Assembly: GCA_963781595.1 (NCBI GenBank)
Contig: CAWAGG010000006.1
Span: forward strand, 2,232,001-2,296,000
Origin: JBEDUK01 sp963781595
GTDB taxonomy: Bacteria > Actinomycetota > UBA4738
Length of the DNA stretch: 64,000 nt
Direction: 5' to 3'
The notes under the pieces: generated by a model
The model's input: the letters and a program-made list of their open reading frames with translations, nothing else
What the model was told of the DNA's origin: nothing
Databases searched by the model: none
Translations under genes and position numbers: made by a program
Shown: positions 24,170 through 33,331 of the stretch, in pieces
How positions within the stretch are numbered: the stretch's first letter is position 1
Layout: each line of letters opens with the position of its first letter

Positions 24170-24816
24170 GCCAGAACGCGGAGACGTCGAAGAAGTGGTG
24201 GTTCCTGCCCGACGCCCCGGACGTGATGGGCATGCTCGGGGAGCAGGCCGCGATCACGGTCGAGGGGATGGAGGCGCTCCGGTCGTGGGCGACCGGTGCG
24301 GACGGGGCGGCCGAGACGCTCCGCGACGCCGAGCACCGCGCTGACCACGCCAAACGGACGCTGCGGATGGCGCTCACGGTCGCGTTCACCACGCCGATCG
24401 ATGCAGAGGACATCTACACGCTGTCGTCGCTCACCGACGAGGTGATCAACGACGCGAAGGACGCGGTGCGGGAGTCCGAGGTCATGGCGATCCCCCCCGA
24501 CGAGCACGTGGTCGCCATGACCGGGCTCCTCACCGCCGGGGTCCAGCACCTGGCGAAGGCCTTCGAGCTGCTCGCGCCGAGCGCTCGGCGGAGGGCGGGC
24601 GACGGCGGTGATCCTACGATCGAGGCCGACGCGGCCGTCAAGGCGCAGCGTCAGGTCGAACGCGTGTACCGCCAGGCGATGTCCGCGCTCCTCGACGTGG
24701 CCGACCTGCGCGAGGTCATGGGCCGGCGCGAACTGTACCGGCGGTTCTCCAGGATCAGCGACCGCATCGTCGCGACGGCCGAGCGTGTCTGGTACGCGTA
24801 CGTGAAGGAAGCCTGA
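24166..24816 (+). CDS. DUF47 family PhoU-like protein, Pit accessory
   Basis: The 216-residue all-helical protein begins after a short leader with FLPDAPDVMGMLGEQAAIT and has TPIDAEDIYTLSSLTDEVIND, the metal-contacting helix typical of DUF47/PhoU-like proteins. It likely regulates or assists the Pit transporter. GTG 24166 overlaps the pit stop. Confidence 0.88.
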   Translation: MSQNAETSKKWWFLPDAPDVMGMLGEQAAITVEGMEALRSWATGADGAAETLRDAEHRADHAKRTLRMALTVAFTTPIDAEDIYTLSSLTDEVINDAKDAVRESEVMAIPPDEHVVAMTGLLTAGVQHLAKAFELLAPSARRRAGDGGDPTIEADAAVKAQRQVERVYRQAMSALLDVADLREVMGRRELYRRFSRISDRIVATAERVWYAYVKEA

Positions 24817-24885
24817 GCCGGCCGGGGCGCTCAGCCCCGGCGTCCACGTCGCCGCCGCGCCCGCGCCGGTATCATCCGCGCCTGG

Positions 24886-26133
24886 ATGTCTGGTCGGATC
24901 CTCATCCGCGGGGGACGCATCGTTGACGTGGTTCGCGGCGGTCTCCTCGCGGATCACGAGATCGAGATCGAGGGCGATCGCGTCGTCGCCGTTCGGCCGT
25001 CCGACGCTGCGGCCAGCCCGGAGGAGGGGACGTGGGTGGTCGACCTCACCGGGCACACGGTCGTGCCCGGGCTCATCGACTGCCACACCCACCTCGTCGG
25101 GGAGGTGCAGCTCTCCGGGATCCCGTCGATCCAGGCGAGCGCGGCCCAGGAGACGCTGCTCGGGGTCCGGCACGCCCGCGAGACGCTGATGGCGGGGTTC
25201 ACCTCGGTCCGCGACGTCGGCACGTTCCGCGCGTTCATCGACTGCGCGCTGCGCGACGCGATCGATGACGGCGTCGTCGTCGGCCCCAGGATGGCATGCG
25301 CGGGCGCGTACATCACGTGCACGACAGGCGGCGGCGACATCACAGGGCTCGCGCCGGAGATCGAGGTCCCTCGGGCGATGCGGCTCGGGGTCGCGGACTC
25401 GGCCGTGGAGGTCCGCCGCGCCGTCCGCGAGCTGCTGAACGGGGGAGCGGACTTCATCAAGGTGATCGCGACGGGCGCGGTGTTGACCCTCGGGACGAAC
25501 CCCGGCGTGCCGGAGTTCGACGAGGACGAGCTCCGTGCCGCGGTCGAGGCGGCGGGCGAGTACGGCACGTTCGTCGCGGCGCACGCACACGGGGCCGAGG
25601 GGATGAAGCGAGCCGTCAGGGCGGGCGTCCGTTCGATCGAACACGGCTCGCTGATGGACGACGAGGCGATCGCGCTGATGGTCGAACGCGGCACGTACCT
25701 GGTCGCCGACATCTACGACGGGGACTTCATCGCCGAGGAGGGCGTTCGGCGGGGGTGGCCGGCCGAGACGATGCGCAAGGCCGCCATGACGACCGAAGCG
25801 CAGCGCGAGGGGTTCGGCAAGGCCGTGGCCGCCGGTGTCCGGCTCGCCTACGGGACCGACAGCGGCGTGTACCCGCACGGATGGAACGGCAAGCAACTCC
25901 CGTACATGGTCCGGTTCGGCATGACGCCGATGCAGGCGATCCGGTCGGCGACGGTCGTCGCGGCGGAGCTCATGGGCTGGGAGGACCGGGTCGGTTCGCT
26001 CGAGCCGGGCCGGTTCGCAGACGTGGTCGCGGTCCCGGGTGACGAACTCGGGGACCTCAGCACCTTCGATGACGTGGCGTTCGTGATGAAGGGCGGCGAG
26101 GTCGTGAAGGGCCCGCAGCCGGCCCAGGTCTAG
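24886..26133 (+). CDS. metal-dependent amidohydrolase
   Basis: The 415-residue protein has the amidohydrolase plan: a beta-sandwich N-terminus, then VVPGLIDCHTHLVGEV (HxH), FIKVIATGAV with the carbamylated Lys, AAHAHG and SIEHGSL (His ligands) and AYGTDSGVYPHG with the catalytic Asp. The C-terminus closes the sandwich (PGRFADVVAVPGD). It resembles imidazolonepropionase-like and Xaa-Pro/Xaa-Arg dipeptidase members of the superfamily. A substrate cannot be read from sequence. ATG 24886 follows pit/DUF47 after a 69-base gap. Confidence 0.85.
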   Translation: MSGRILIRGGRIVDVVRGGLLADHEIEIEGDRVVAVRPSDAAASPEEGTWVVDLTGHTVVPGLIDCHTHLVGEVQLSGIPSIQASAAQETLLGVRHARETLMAGFTSVRDVGTFRAFIDCALRDAIDDGVVVGPRMACAGAYITCTTGGGDITGLAPEIEVPRAMRLGVADSAVEVRRAVRELLNGGADFIKVIATGAVLTLGTNPGVPEFDEDELRAAVEAAGEYGTFVAAHAHGAEGMKRAVRAGVRSIEHGSLMDDEAIALMVERGTYLVADIYDGDFIAEEGVRRGWPAETMRKAAMTTEAQREGFGKAVAAGVRLAYGTDSGVYPHGWNGKQLPYMVRFGMTPMQAIRSATVVAAELMGWEDRVGSLEPGRFADVVAVPGDELGDLSTFDDVAFVMKGGEVVKGPQPAQV

Positions 26134-26142
26134 GTCCGGGCC

Positions 26143-26646
26143 TCAGGTCGGCGCGCGCTCCGAGCCGTGCGGATCGAGCCCGGCCGCCAGCGCCTGCACG
26201 GTCTGTTCCTCCAGCCAGCCGAGGTACTCGTAGAGCGCGAGCCTCGGCGCCCGAGGGTCGTCCGGCGGGACGCCCCGCTCGTACAGCTCCTCGGTGACGT
26301 CGAGCTGCGTTCCGAGGACGAGACGGAGGTCGTTGAGGGCCCCGAGCCACGCGGTCATCTGCTCCTCGTCCAGCCGCGCGGCGTCGAGCGTCGTCTCGAC
26401 GGACCCGATCGCCGCGAGATGGCCGGCCGTCAGGTCGTCGCGCACCATCCGGTCGAACTGCTCGCTCGCGTCGCGGTCCTCGCCGTAGCCGGGCGGATAG
26501 AGGCGCGAGATCGACGGATCCTCGCGCGCGAGCAGATCACGGAACTCGGCGCAGAGCGCGCGCAGCACGTCGCGCTCCTCGGTGGAGAGGCGGACCTGGA
26601 AGGTGTTCCGGCGCACACGGCGGATCCTGGCGCTCGGCCGGCGCAT
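26143..26646 (-). CDS. DUF2017 family protein
   Basis: The 167-residue protein is helical with FQVRLSTEERDVLRALCAEF and PRLALYEYLGWLEEQTVQAL. This matches my memory of the actinobacterial DUF2017 family, usually encoded next to clpS as here. Function is unknown; the pairing suggests a link with N-end-rule proteolysis by Clp. The start may be ATG 26646 or 26655. Confidence 0.75.
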   Translation of the reverse strand: MRRPSARIRRVRRNTFQVRLSTEERDVLRALCAEFRDLLAREDPSISRLYPPGYGEDRDASEQFDRMVRDDLTAGHLAAIGSVETTLDAARLDEEQMTAWLGALNDLRLVLGTQLDVTEELYERGVPPDDPRAPRLALYEYLGWLEEQTVQALAAGLDPHGSERAPT

Positions 26647-26680
26647 CGGGCTCACGTTCGGCTCACGCGCGGTCCACGGA

Positions 26681-27004
26681 TCAGGCGTCCTGTTGCATCG
26701 TCGCCCACAGCCCGTGCTGGTGCAGGCGGAACGTGTCGAGTTCCGCCCTCTCTCGCGGTCCGCTCGTCACGATCGCCTTGCCCTTGTGGTGGACGTCGAG
26801 CATCAGCTTCGTGGCCTTCTGATGGCTGTACCCGAACAGCTTCTGGAAGACGAACGTCACGTACGACATCAGGTTGATCGGGTCGTTCCACACGATCACG
26901 AGCCACGGTCGGTCCGGCCGGACGTCGTCCTCGTCGGCGGGGCGGTCGACCTCGACGGGCGCGGTGGTCGGTGTGGCGATGCTCACGGCATACCATGATG
27001 GCAC
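26681..27004 (-). CDS. clpS: ATP-dependent Clp protease adaptor ClpS
   Basis: ClpS delivers N-end-rule substrates to the ClpCP protease. The core WLVIVWNDPINLMSYVTFVF is the family signature (xLxNDDxTPMxxVxxVL, with NDP here), followed by KATKLMLDVHHKGKAIV and RERAELDTFRLHQHGL, the alpha-beta core. Length 107 from GTG 27004 or 101 from GTG 26986; I cannot choose confidently since neither has a strong ribosome-binding site. Confidence 0.9.
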   Translation of the reverse strand: MPSWYAVSIATPTTAPVEVDRPADEDDVRPDRPWLVIVWNDPINLMSYVTFVFQKLFGYSHQKATKLMLDVHHKGKAIVTSGPRERAELDTFRLHQHGLWATMQQDA

Positions 27005-27054
27005 CTGGGGCGCCGGCGCGAGCGGTCGTGCGTAGCCGGTACGGTCGCTTCGGA

Positions 27055-28431
27055 TCAGGCGTGCGGGACCTGGCCGGGCTCCACGACCCCGTCCTCGTCG
27101 GCACCCAGGGCCGCGATGACGTCGGAGGAGGGCTCGGGCGACCCCGCTCTGGCCGTCTCAGGGATCCGTTCGAGCGATCGAACGGGGGAGAGGAGCGGTG
27201 GGACGAAGGAGAAGAGGCCCCCGATGGCCGCGACCCACAGGGTGGGTCGCAGGCCGATCGTGCTGCCCAGGATCCCGCCGATGAACGAGCCGATCGGCAT
27301 CGTGCCCCAGACCATGAAGCGCATGGAGGCGTTCATCCGACCCTGCATCCGGGCGGGCGTGATCGCCTGGCGGAGGCTCACCTGATTGATGTTGTAGATC
27401 ACGCCGGCGAACCCGAAGATCATGAACGCCGAGATCAGGACGAGCCACGCCGTCTCGGGCGTCGCGAGCGGGATCAGCACGCCGGGGATGCCGAACGTCA
27501 CCGCGGACCCTACGATCGTCGGGCCCAGGCCGATGCGCTCGGCGATGCGTCCGCCCAGGAACGCGCCGAGCAGCACGGCGACGTTCCCGATCGCGAAGAT
27601 CAGCCCGATCGCGCCGGCCGAGAGGCCCAGCGTCTGCACCGCGAAGAGCAACGTCACGGCCATGGCCATCGAGCTCCAGAGGTTCGAGTTCGCCGTGCAG
27701 AGCGCGATGGGGCGCAGCAGCGTGTGCCGCCAGACGTAGCGGAGGCCCTCGGCGATCTGGGTGCGCATCCGCGGGGCGCCCTCGGTGTGCACCTCGACCG
27801 GCGGTTCCTTCGTCCGGATGAAGAAGATCCACGAGGCGGACCACAGGTAGGACAGGGCGTCGACCAGGATCGCGACCGGCGCCTTCAGGACCTGGATGAG
27901 CAGGCCGGCGATGCCAGGCCCGGCGAGCTGCGCCCCCGACCGGCTGATCTCCAGCTTCCCGTTGCCATCGATGAGCTGGTCACGGCCCACGAGCGACGGG
28001 AGGTAGGACTGGTAGGCGACGTCGAAGAAGACCGTGCAGATGCCCGTGAGGAACGCCGCCACGTAGAGCTGCCCCATGTGGAGCACATCGAGCGCGTACG
28101 CCAGCGGGATCGAACCCAGGATGACCGCCCGCCCGAGGTCGCCGATGATGAGGATCGGCCGGCGGGACAGGCGGTCGACCCAGACCCCGGCCGGCAGTCC
28201 GACGAGGATGAACGGGAGGAACTCCATCGTCGTCAGCAGCCCGACCTCGAAGGCGTTCGCGTGCAGGATCTTGATCGCGGTGAACGGAAGCGCCAGCATC
28301 GTGATCTGCGTGCCGAACTGGCTGATCGTCTCCGCCGACCACAGCTTCAGGAAGTCGGCGTGGTGCCACAGGGTCCTCGTGGCGGAACCGTTCCGGCCTG
28401 GCTCGGCGCGGTTCGTCGCCAGATGACTCAT
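27055..28431 (-). CDS. MFS transporter (MFS_3/EntS-type exporter)
   Basis: The 458-residue protein has 10-12 hydrophobic segments. It opens FLKLWSAETISQFGTQITML and has VGLPAGVWVDRLSRRPILI, the loop 2-3 motif of the major facilitator superfamily, and KLEISRSGAQLAGPGIAG. This type is typical of drug or siderophore exporters. ATG 28431 overlaps the stop of the ArsR-type regulator upstream, so the regulator probably controls it. A close paralogue, with the same segments, is at 50204. Confidence 0.88.
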   Translation of the reverse strand: MSHLATNRAEPGRNGSATRTLWHHADFLKLWSAETISQFGTQITMLALPFTAIKILHANAFEVGLLTTMEFLPFILVGLPAGVWVDRLSRRPILIIGDLGRAVILGSIPLAYALDVLHMGQLYVAAFLTGICTVFFDVAYQSYLPSLVGRDQLIDGNGKLEISRSGAQLAGPGIAGLLIQVLKAPVAILVDALSYLWSASWIFFIRTKEPPVEVHTEGAPRMRTQIAEGLRYVWRHTLLRPIALCTANSNLWSSMAMAVTLLFAVQTLGLSAGAIGLIFAIGNVAVLLGAFLGGRIAERIGLGPTIVGSAVTFGIPGVLIPLATPETAWLVLISAFMIFGFAGVIYNINQVSLRQAITPARMQGRMNASMRFMVWGTMPIGSFIGGILGSTIGLRPTLWVAAIGGLFSFVPPLLSPVRSLERIPETARAGSPEPSSDVIAALGADEDGVVEPGQVPHA

Positions 28432-29513
28432 CGTTCGCCTTCCTCGAGGAAGGCCGTGAACGTCGTCCCAGCCTCGACGAGCGATTCGCGGCGGAGGCTG
28501 TACCGGTGCTCCAGCTCGGTGCTGGTCCTGATCAGACCCGCCGCGCGCAGGATCACGGTGTGGTGGTGCGCGGTCGACTTCGCCAGGCCGACGGCGTCGC
28601 TCAGCTCCTGGAGGGTGAGGTCGGACGCGTAGAGGAGCTTGAGGATCCGCAGCCGCTTCTCGTCCGCGAGCGCCTTGTGGAGCCGGACGAGGTGGGAAGG
28701 CGGCGCCGACCGGTCGATGCCCAGGCTCTCGTCGGCCACCGGGTAGCAGATCAGGTACACGTCCTCGTACGCGCAGGTCACGTTCCACGGGCGCATCGCG
28801 AGGTGCGGCGTGAGGATGACCCTTCGGACCCACGCCTCCGCGACGTATTCGATCCCGTTCGTGGCGAGTTCGATCAGCTTCTCGTCGGAGGTCGTGCGAT
28901 GGAGGCGCCGCTTCGCCCCGGCGTCCCGCTCGAGGATCGCGACGGTCGCGGACTCCTCGGGGGCGAACACGTCCCGGTACCAGGCTCGGAGGGCCGTGAT
29001 CACCAGGTCGCGCGCCTCGTCCGCGCCGAGCGACCAGATGCTGCTCTCGTCCTCCTTGTCGCCGAACATCTCGCGCGCGATCCCGGCGAGGTCCGCTCGC
29101 GCGCCGCGGTCGCCATCCGCGGCACGGCGGAAGGCCTCCGGGTCCGTCCGTCCGGCGAACGGGGCCACGTGGTACCCGGCGAGCGTGAGCCAGAGCTCGC
29201 GAGCGGCCTGTGCCTCGAGCCGCGCGACGAAGCGCGGGACGTCACGCGCCCAGCCATCCGCCAGCGCCTGCCCGAGGAAGCTCCCCCAGCCGAGGACCGG
29301 ACCGAGCCGCGCGAGGGCGGACGTGAGCTCACCGGAGGCCTGCGTTCGAACACGGTCGAACCATTCCGGCCCGACGTCGAACGTGTGGGCGGCCTCCTCG
29401 AACTGGAAGGTCTGGAGCCCGACGAGGAGCTCGGTCAGGGGTGAGGCTGTCACCTCGACGGCCGTCGTGCGTGTCCGTCCGGCGAGGTCGAGGACGCGTG
29501 GACTCGCAACCAT
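28428..29513 (-). CDS. ArsR-type transcriptional regulator with large N-terminal domain
   Basis: The 361-residue protein has its winged helix at the C-terminus: LHKALADEKRLRILKLLYA, LTLQELSDAVGLAKSTAHHH (recognition helix), LRAAGLIRT. Ordinary ArsR repressors are ~100 residues; here ~255 residues precede the DNA-binding domain and have no motif I know beyond a helical, Trp/Arg-rich look, perhaps a ligand sensor. It overlaps the MFS gene (ATGA). ATG 29513 has GAGGAG upstream. An inverted repeat 27 bases upstream could be its operator. Confidence 0.8.
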   Translation of the reverse strand: MVASPRVLDLAGRTRTTAVEVTASPLTELLVGLQTFQFEEAAHTFDVGPEWFDRVRTQASGELTSALARLGPVLGWGSFLGQALADGWARDVPRFVARLEAQAARELWLTLAGYHVAPFAGRTDPEAFRRAADGDRGARADLAGIAREMFGDKEDESSIWSLGADEARDLVITALRAWYRDVFAPEESATVAILERDAGAKRRLHRTTSDEKLIELATNGIEYVAEAWVRRVILTPHLAMRPWNVTCAYEDVYLICYPVADESLGIDRSAPPSHLVRLHKALADEKRLRILKLLYASDLTLQELSDAVGLAKSTAHHHTVILRAAGLIRTSTELEHRYSLRRESLVEAGTTFTAFLEEGER

Positions 29514-29539
29514 GGGATTCGATACTCCTCGTATGAGAG

Positions 29540-29557
29540 GTTCGAACTCTATCGAAC
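29540..29557. promoter_or_regulatory. candidate operator for the ArsR-type regulator
   Basis: GTTCGA and TCGAAC form a perfect 6-bp inverted repeat separated by 6 bases, just upstream of the regulator start. Position fits autoregulation; no second site is seen. Confidence 0.4.
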
Positions 29558-29626
29558 GCGCTGCGTCGGCGTCAAGCGACGATCGACGGGAGCGGTCGTC
29601 CCTCCGAGGGGTCAGGGTCTGGCTGA

Positions 29627-32600
29627 TCAGTGGCCGGCCGCGAACGCGTGTCCGTTGACCAGGTACGGCCTGACGTCCTGGGCGGGACGAGGCCGGCTGA
29701 ACAGGAAGCCCTGGCCCAGGTGGCAGCCGCTGTCGGCGAGGAACCGCCATTGGGCCTCGGTCTCGATCCCCTCGGCGAGCGGCTGCATGCCGAGGCCGGC
29801 GGCCATGCGGATCATCGCCTCGACCATGTTCCGGGCGTCCTTGTCGTCTGGGAGGTCACCGATGAAGACCCGGTCGATCTTGAGCAGGTCGACGGGGAGG
29901 TTGCGCAGCCGGGACAGCGATGAGTATCCGGTGCCGAAGTCGTCGATCGCGAGCCGGAAGCCGTTGCGGTGCAGCTCCCACAGGATCGGCTGGCTGCGGG
30001 CGAGGTCGGTCATCGCCGCGGACTCGGTGATCTCGACCACCACCGACGAGGGCTCGACGCCCTCGGCCCGCAGGCGCGACATCATGCCGTCGACGAGGTC
30101 GGGTTCCCACAGCTGGCGCGGAGAGAGGTTGAACGTGACGTCGATCGCGAGGTCGTCCTCGTTGCGCCAGATCCGACGCTGGCGGACGGCCTCCTCGAGG
30201 ACCCAATCGCCGATCGTGCTGATCAGCCCGAGCTCCTCGGCGAGCGGGATGAAGTCGTTCGGGTAGATCAGCCCCTGGTCGGGATCCTGCCACCGCACCA
30301 GGGACTCCACCGCGACGGTGCGTCCGGACGTCAGGTCGACGATCGGCTGGTAATGGAGCACCCACTGCCGCCCCTCGACGGCCTTGCGGAGCCGGGTGGC
30401 GAACGACAGGTCCGGCAGGTTCGCGCGCGCCTCTTCGGCGAAGATCATGCAGCCCCCGGGCCGTTCGCGCTTGCTCCGGTACATCGCGACGTCGGCGTTC
30501 TTCAGCAGGGTCGAACCGTCCTCGGCATCCAGCGGGAAGACGCTGATCCCGATGCTGGCCGACACGTAGACCTCGTCGCCCTCGAGGACGTACGGCACGC
30601 GGAGCGAATCCTGGATCCGTCGCGCGAGGCCCTCGGCTGCCAGCAGGGCCGAGTTGCGACTGTCCGTGCGCGCGTCCTCGGCCGTAGCCTCCAGGTCCGA
30701 GAGCAGGATCAGGAACTCGTCGCCGCCCACCCTCGAGACCAGGTCGCTCTCGCGGACCGTGTCGCGCAGGCGCCCCGCCATCTGCCGCAACAGCTCGTCG
30801 CCGGCGCCGTGGCCGAGGCTGTCGTTCACCAGCTTGAAGTTGTCCAGGTCGAGGTACAGCACCGCGCACGAGAGCGCCTGCCGGCGCGCGCGCGACAGCG
30901 ACAGGTCCAGCACCTCCTGGAACATCGCGCGGTTCGGCAGGCCGGTCAGCTTGTCGTGGTAGGCGAGGAACGCGATCTCGCGTTCGGCCTGCTTGCGGTC
31001 CGTGATGTCGACCATCACGCCCTGCCAGAACTGCGGCTGGCCGGATTCGTCGAGCATCTGGATCGCCTCGTCGCGCACCCAGACGGTGCGGCCGTCGCGC
31101 GCGTGCATCCGGTACTCGACGACGAACGGCTCACCGCTCTCGTTCGCTTTCCCGGCCTCACGGACGACGTCATCGCGGTCCTCGGGATGCAGGAGCTTCG
31201 TCCAGAGGTTCGCCTCGGTCCGCCATTCGGCCTGCGAGTACCCGAGCAGCTCCTGGACCTGCGGGCTCATGTAGACCGCGGAACGCTCGGTGTCCATGTT
31301 CGATACGTAGGTCACGGCCGGGATCTGCTCGACCAAGGTGCGGAAGCGGACTTCGGCCTCGCGCAGCTGCTTCTCCGCACGCTTGCGCTCGGTGATGTTC
31401 TCGGCCATCACCAGGGACGCCTTGCGCCGGTCGAACTCCAGCGTGTGAGACGTGATCTCGACGTCGATCCCCGTGCCGTCCTTGGCGCGGTGGCGCCACT
31501 CGCCCGAGCGTTCGAAGGCGCCGCGGTTCCGGAGCATGTCGATCAGGAGCCGGTCGACCTCCTCCGGGGTGAACACGTCCGTGATCCGCATCTGGAGGAA
31601 CTCGTCGCGCGTGTAGCCGTACAGCTCGACCGTCGCGTCGTTCACCGCCAGGAACCGCAGCGTGTCGCGGTCGTAGGCCCACATCGGCAGCGGGTTGTTC
31701 GCGAAGAGCATCCCGAAGCTGTTCCGCAGGCCCTCCTCGGCCTGCTTGCGGCGGGTGATGTCGAGGGTCACGCCCCGAAGCTGTCGGACCCGCCCGTCGG
31801 GGTCGCGCACGGGCGTGACGCGGTCGGTGACCCATACGACGTTGTCCTCCGAGGTGATCATCCGGTACTCGAACTGCCCGTGCTTGCCGGCGCCGGCCGC
31901 CTCGCTGTACTTCGCGATGGCCTTCGAGCGGTCCTCCGGGTGGATCACCTTCGCGCGGAAGCCTGGCTCGGTCAGCCACCGGTCGACCGGGTAGCCGAGG
32001 ATCCGCTCCGCAGGGTGGCTCACGAAATAGAACTGGTGCCCGGCCGTGTCGGACTCCCACACGATCGCGTCGAGGTCCCAGACGATGTCGTGGAAGCGGC
32101 GCCGCTGGCCCTCGATCTCGATCATCCGCGCGTTGCGTTCCGCCGCGAGCTGGGTGGCCATCCGGCTCACGAGCAGCGCGATCGCCAGGCCCGCGATCGC
32201 TAGCAGGACGAGCGGCAGCGGGTTCGGCCAGTCGTGCGACTGCAGCGCGATCCAGCCCTCGGACAGGGCGAACCCGCCCGCGATCACCGCCCACGCGATC
32301 AGGGCCGCGCGCGCCCCCGCCAGGAGCGTCGCCTCGATCACGACGAACAGCGCCAGTGGCGCAAGCGCGTGAGCGGGGTCGAACGAGTACGCCCACAGGA
32401 GGAAGACCGCAGCCGCAGCGTCCAGGACGAGGGCGGCCATCGCCAAGCCCTTCGACGAGCTGGACCCCGCGGCGAACTGGAACAGAGCGACCGCAGCCAG
32501 CAGCGCAGCGACCCCGAGGCCGGCGATGCGCGCCCAGTTCGGGACCGCCGGGCCGGGGAACCAATGCGCGGTCAGGATCGCTCCGGCGAGCACCCCGGCC

Positions 32601-32701
32601 GCGACCAACCGGGCGACGGGGATCCATCGCCGGTCGGCCGAGCTGGTATCGGGCGGCCGCATCACGGGGGTGACCATCGCCCTCGTTCCATCTCCCTCCA
32701 C
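29627..32701 (-). CDS. membrane PAS-GGDEF-EAL c-di-GMP signalling protein
   Basis: The 1024-residue protein has ~7 N-terminal hydrophobic segments (residues ~25-180), three PAS domains (~205-570; RKQAEEGL and RKRAEKQL are typical PAC ends), a GGDEF domain and an EAL domain. GGDEF is intact (SRVGGDEFLIL) with an inhibitory RxxD site five residues before (RESD). In EAL, the motif is ESL (VAVESLVRW), while NLSPRQL, VEITESA, AIDDFGTGYSSLSRLRN and LLKIDRVF keep the catalytic ligands. It could both make and degrade c-di-GMP. Start GTG 32701 has AGGA upstream. Confidence 0.93.
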   Translation of the reverse strand: MEGDGTRAMVTPVMRPPDTSSADRRWIPVARLVAAGVLAGAILTAHWFPGPAVPNWARIAGLGVAALLAAVALFQFAAGSSSSKGLAMAALVLDAAAAVFLLWAYSFDPAHALAPLALFVVIEATLLAGARAALIAWAVIAGGFALSEGWIALQSHDWPNPLPLVLLAIAGLAIALLVSRMATQLAAERNARMIEIEGQRRRFHDIVWDLDAIVWESDTAGHQFYFVSHPAERILGYPVDRWLTEPGFRAKVIHPEDRSKAIAKYSEAAGAGKHGQFEYRMITSEDNVVWVTDRVTPVRDPDGRVRQLRGVTLDITRRKQAEEGLRNSFGMLFANNPLPMWAYDRDTLRFLAVNDATVELYGYTRDEFLQMRITDVFTPEEVDRLLIDMLRNRGAFERSGEWRHRAKDGTGIDVEITSHTLEFDRRKASLVMAENITERKRAEKQLREAEVRFRTLVEQIPAVTYVSNMDTERSAVYMSPQVQELLGYSQAEWRTEANLWTKLLHPEDRDDVVREAGKANESGEPFVVEYRMHARDGRTVWVRDEAIQMLDESGQPQFWQGVMVDITDRKQAEREIAFLAYHDKLTGLPNRAMFQEVLDLSLSRARRQALSCAVLYLDLDNFKLVNDSLGHGAGDELLRQMAGRLRDTVRESDLVSRVGGDEFLILLSDLEATAEDARTDSRNSALLAAEGLARRIQDSLRVPYVLEGDEVYVSASIGISVFPLDAEDGSTLLKNADVAMYRSKRERPGGCMIFAEEARANLPDLSFATRLRKAVEGRQWVLHYQPIVDLTSGRTVAVESLVRWQDPDQGLIYPNDFIPLAEELGLISTIGDWVLEEAVRQRRIWRNEDDLAIDVTFNLSPRQLWEPDLVDGMMSRLRAEGVEPSSVVVEITESAAMTDLARSQPILWELHRNGFRLAIDDFGTGYSSLSRLRNLPVDLLKIDRVFIGDLPDDKDARNMVEAMIRMAAGLGMQPLAEGIETEAQWRFLADSGCHLGQGFLFSRPRPAQDVRPYLVNGHAFAAGH

Positions 32702-33029
32702 AAGGCTGTCCTAGGTGTATCGGCCGAAAGGCCCGCGGGATAGAGTCCCGAAGGCGATTCCATTCGGCGGATTTCCGGGTCCGCGGTCGCCGAACGCGCC
32801 GAACGCCGGTCCGCAGGGCCTCCGGGACCGGTCGCGGGCACGTTCCCGGCCCCCTGCGGCGTTCGACGCGCTGGGGGTATCGGCTGCTAGCATTCGCCGC
32901 GAGGGTTCAGCACCGTGAGTCACGAGCAGTACCCTCACCCGGCCCCGCCACGATCCCCATTCGGTGGGAGTCCGGGAGGCCGTCGGTCCCAGCGAGGTGC
33001 CGTGCCGGCCGGGAAGGAGGGGGATGCAC
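32702..33029. other. intergenic region before the cold-shock gene, with hairpin
   Basis: No gene is supported in these 328 bases. CGCCGAACG is repeated in tandem around 32790-32807. CCGCAGGG (32811-32818) pairs with CCCTGCGG (32852-32859), extended by GAACG/CGTTC outside. It could be a terminator or part of the 5' leader of csp. I see no convincing promoter. Confidence 0.4.
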
Positions 33030-33239
33030 GTGGCAACCGGTGTGGTGAAGTGGTTCAACGCGGAAAAGGGATACGGCTTCATCTCGCAGGACGACGGCCC
33101 CGACGTGTTCGTGCACTTCAGCGCGATCGAGATGCAGGGGTACAAGACCCTCGAGGAGGGTCAGCGCGTCGAGTTCGAGGTCACCCAGGGCCAGAAGGGC
33201 CCGCAGGCTGCGAACGTCCGGGCCGCCGCCTCCGCCTAG
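33030..33239 (+). CDS. csp: cold-shock domain protein
   Basis: The 69-residue protein is a single OB-fold RNA/DNA chaperone: TGVVKWFNAEKGYGFISQDD contains RNP1-like KGYGFI, and DVFVHFSAI is RNP2. The rest, GYKTLEEGQRVEFEVTQGQKGPQA, is standard. I prefer GTG 33030 because GGAGG lies ~8 bases upstream and family members begin MATG.VKWF; ATG 33024 is the alternative. Confidence 0.95.
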   Translation: MATGVVKWFNAEKGYGFISQDDGPDVFVHFSAIEMQGYKTLEEGQRVEFEVTQGQKGPQAANVRAAASA

Positions 33240-33270
33240 CGGAGGTGCGCGTTCCGAAGGTTACGGAGAG

Positions 33271-33305
33271 GGAGGCCCCGGTGGCGATCCGCCGCCGGGG
33301 CCTCC
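33271..33305. terminator. bidirectional hairpin terminator after csp
   Basis: GGAGGCCCCGG (33271-33281) pairs perfectly with CCGGGGCCTCC (33295-33305). It lies between the convergent csp and 33332 genes. There is no T-run. Confidence 0.7.
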
Positions 33306-33331
33306 TCGCGTTCCGGGAGGATCCCGGCGAG

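Noticed and set aside
26971..28632. 553-codon plus-strand frame over the MFS exporter
   Set aside because: Antisense to a convincing transporter; the translation is charged and low-complexity without motifs.
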